From the NCBI GenBank assembly GCA_964626015.1, contig CAZVCC010000070.1, positions 1-14,546 of the forward strand: a DNA stretch of 14,546 nucleotides, read 5' to 3'. The number at the start of each line of letters is the position of its first letter. Within the stretch, counting starts at the first letter, position 1. Positions 13,528-14,546 of this stretch are shown here, in pieces. A model generated the notes under the pieces. It searched no databases. It worked only from the letters and a program-made list of their open reading frames with translations, and had not been told where the DNA came from. Source of the stretch: CAIKZJ01 sp964626015. GTDB lineage: Bacteria; Bacteroidota; Ignavibacteria; Tepidaquicellales; Tepidaquicellaceae. Both the position numbers and the translations under genes were made by a program.

Positions 13528-14421
13528 TTAAAATCCGGGTATTTTATTTCTGTAGATTATTAAAAACGAAAATGTAAACCATAGTACGATGTTAATTATC
13601 AAAGATATGTCTTTTGTGACGATAAGTTCAGGACTTTCTCCTAAGTTCTTCCTGTGTAGTAAATACAGATACCTGAACATTCCGTATATAACAAATGGTG
13701 TTGTGTAAATTAAATTCTCCGTATGGAATGTGTTTACAGCTTTGCTTGAAACTGTGTATAATGCATAACAAATAATCGTACCGGTTACCGCGACAGTATT
13801 CATCTGGTCTGCAAAAACAACGTCATAATGACTGAGTACCTTCCTTTGATTTTCATAATTGTCATTCTCGGAACCTGTAAGTTCAGCCCTTCTTTTTGAG
13901 ATTGCAAGGAAAAGAGAAAGAAAAATTGTAGTCAGTATCATCCAGCTTGAAATAGGTACTTCTATTGCAGACGCTCCGCCTTCAACTCGAAGCATAAATC
14001 CAAGTGAAATTATAAACACATCAAGTATCACTACATGCTTCAGCTTTAACGAATAAAACAGATTCATTACCACATACACACCTATCACGATCGCAAATAA
14101 TAAATTAAGTTTTAAAAGTATTAAGATTACAATTACTGTAAAGAATAACGCAAAAATTAGCGCTTCTTTTATGTTTACCTCCCCCGAGGCAATCGGACGG
14201 AACCGTTTCTTTTTGTGTATTCTGTCTGCATCTCTGTCAACTATGTCATTAATAATATAAACAATGCTTGATGTAAAAGAAAATGCTACGAAGGCAAGCA
14301 TACTCTTTATCATTAAATCCAAATTCATCATTTGACCCGCAAACAGTATCGGTGCAAAAACAAAAAGGTTTTTTAGCCATTGCTTTGGTCGGGATAATAT
14401 TATTAACTTAAATAGCTTCAT
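13528..14421 (-). CDS. UbiA-family prenyltransferase, decaprenyl-phosphate phosphoribosyltransferase-like
   Basis: 297 residues from ATG 14421; a TTG nine bases earlier is in frame but less likely. About eight or nine membrane helices. The first aspartate motif is NDIVDRDADRIHKKKRFRPIASG (N58, D59, D62, D66), which binds Mg-pyrophosphate. The second region (YSLKLKHVVILDVFIISLGF) is followed by LRVEGGA. RPKQWLKNLFVFAPI at the N-terminus is characteristic of the phosphoribosyl-transferring branch (Rv3806c type), which makes polyprenyl-phosphoryl-5-phosphoribose from PRPP. The usual partners of that pathway (DprE1/DprE2-type epimerase) are not in the window, so the final sugar product here is unknown. 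It starts the minus-strand operon. Confidence 0.85.
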   Translation of the reverse strand: MKLFKLIILSRPKQWLKNLFVFAPILFAGQMMNLDLMIKSMLAFVAFSFTSSIVYIINDIVDRDADRIHKKKRFRPIASGEVNIKEALIFALFFTVIVILILLKLNLLFAIVIGVYVVMNLFYSLKLKHVVILDVFIISLGFMLRVEGGASAIEVPISSWMILTTIFLSLFLAISKRRAELTGSENDNYENQRKVLSHYDVVFADQMNTVAVTGTIICYALYTVSSKAVNTFHTENLIYTTPFVIYGMFRYLYLLHRKNLGESPELIVTKDISLIINIVLWFTFSFLIIYRNKIPGF

Positions 14422-14463
14422 TGTTTGCAATTTTTAATATAATCAAGTTATTCAATTTATGTA

Positions 14464-14544
14464 ATGAATAAAACACTTTCAAAGTTTTCTGTTTTTGTTG
14501 TTATGATTTCTATTTTATTTATTCGAGTTTTCTGCAAAATTTAG
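14464..14544 (+). CDS. Possible leader peptide or broken gene start
   Basis: A 26-codon ORF (MNKTLSKFSVFVVMISILF, then IRVFCKI and TAG) looks like a lipoprotein or Sec signal peptide but stops at once. It diverges from the prenyltransferase gene with only ~40 bases between starts. It may be the first part of a secreted protein broken by a frameshift, because another frame continues past the stop to the window end, or a chance ORF. The window ends too soon to decide. Confidence 0.25.
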   Translation: MNKTLSKFSVFVVMISILFIRVFCKI

Positions 14545-14546
14545 CA

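Overview
The window is AT-rich bacterial DNA. It most likely comes from the Bacteroidota/Chlorobiota side of the FCB group, and Ignavibacteria-like is my best guess. Three things point there. One secreted protein ends in a type IX secretion (T9SS) sorting domain with the NYPNPFN signature. A PorQ-like T9SS outer-membrane protein is present. Most genes lack a Shine-Dalgarno sequence, and two promoter candidates fit the Bacteroidota pattern (xTTG-N20-TAnnTTTG). The taxonomic call is inference; no rRNA is present.

Layout. (1) 1-3690 is an accessory-looking, gene-poor stretch. It holds a small membrane protein (32-370), a secreted beta-propeller-like protein with a T9SS domain (637-2151) and a DUF6266-like protein (2498-3283). 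Long intergenic regions between them carry a duplicated gene-start segment, a dispersed CTTTGCG-type repeat remnant in two places, a strong promoter overlapped by a palindrome, and 11-bp degenerate tandem repeats. (2) 3691-4071 is gcvH with its own promoter candidate. (3) 4189-11208 is a tightly packed plus-strand run of eleven genes: YceD/DUF177, rpmF, plsX, an unrecognised 68-aa protein, rpmB, a GT2 glycosyltransferase, tgt, yajC, ribBA, greA and an MCE-domain protein. Gaps are 0-18 nt and there is one ATGA overlap. (4) 11283-14421 is a convergent minus-strand block: porQ-like, acyP, an EamA transporter, and a UbiA-family prenyltransferase of the decaprenyl-phosphate phosphoribosyltransferase type. 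A hairpin terminator separates the two convergent blocks. (5) The last ~80 bases hold a 26-codon leader-like ORF on the plus strand.

How the genes fit together. The central run mixes translation (L32, L28, tRNA queuosine modification), transcript elongation (GreA), membrane lipid and envelope functions (PlsX, MCE, YajC) and riboflavin synthesis, as is common in growth-related housekeeping operons. PorQ and the sorting-domain protein are machinery and client of the same secretion system.

Points most worth a second look: the Tgt zinc site, where two of three cysteines are replaced; the duplicated leader that starts two otherwise unrelated proteins; the promoter/palindrome/11-bp repeat array upstream of the DUF6266-like gene; and the small unknown protein wedged between plsX and rpmB. 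I did not find a convincing new multi-gene defence or mobile system.
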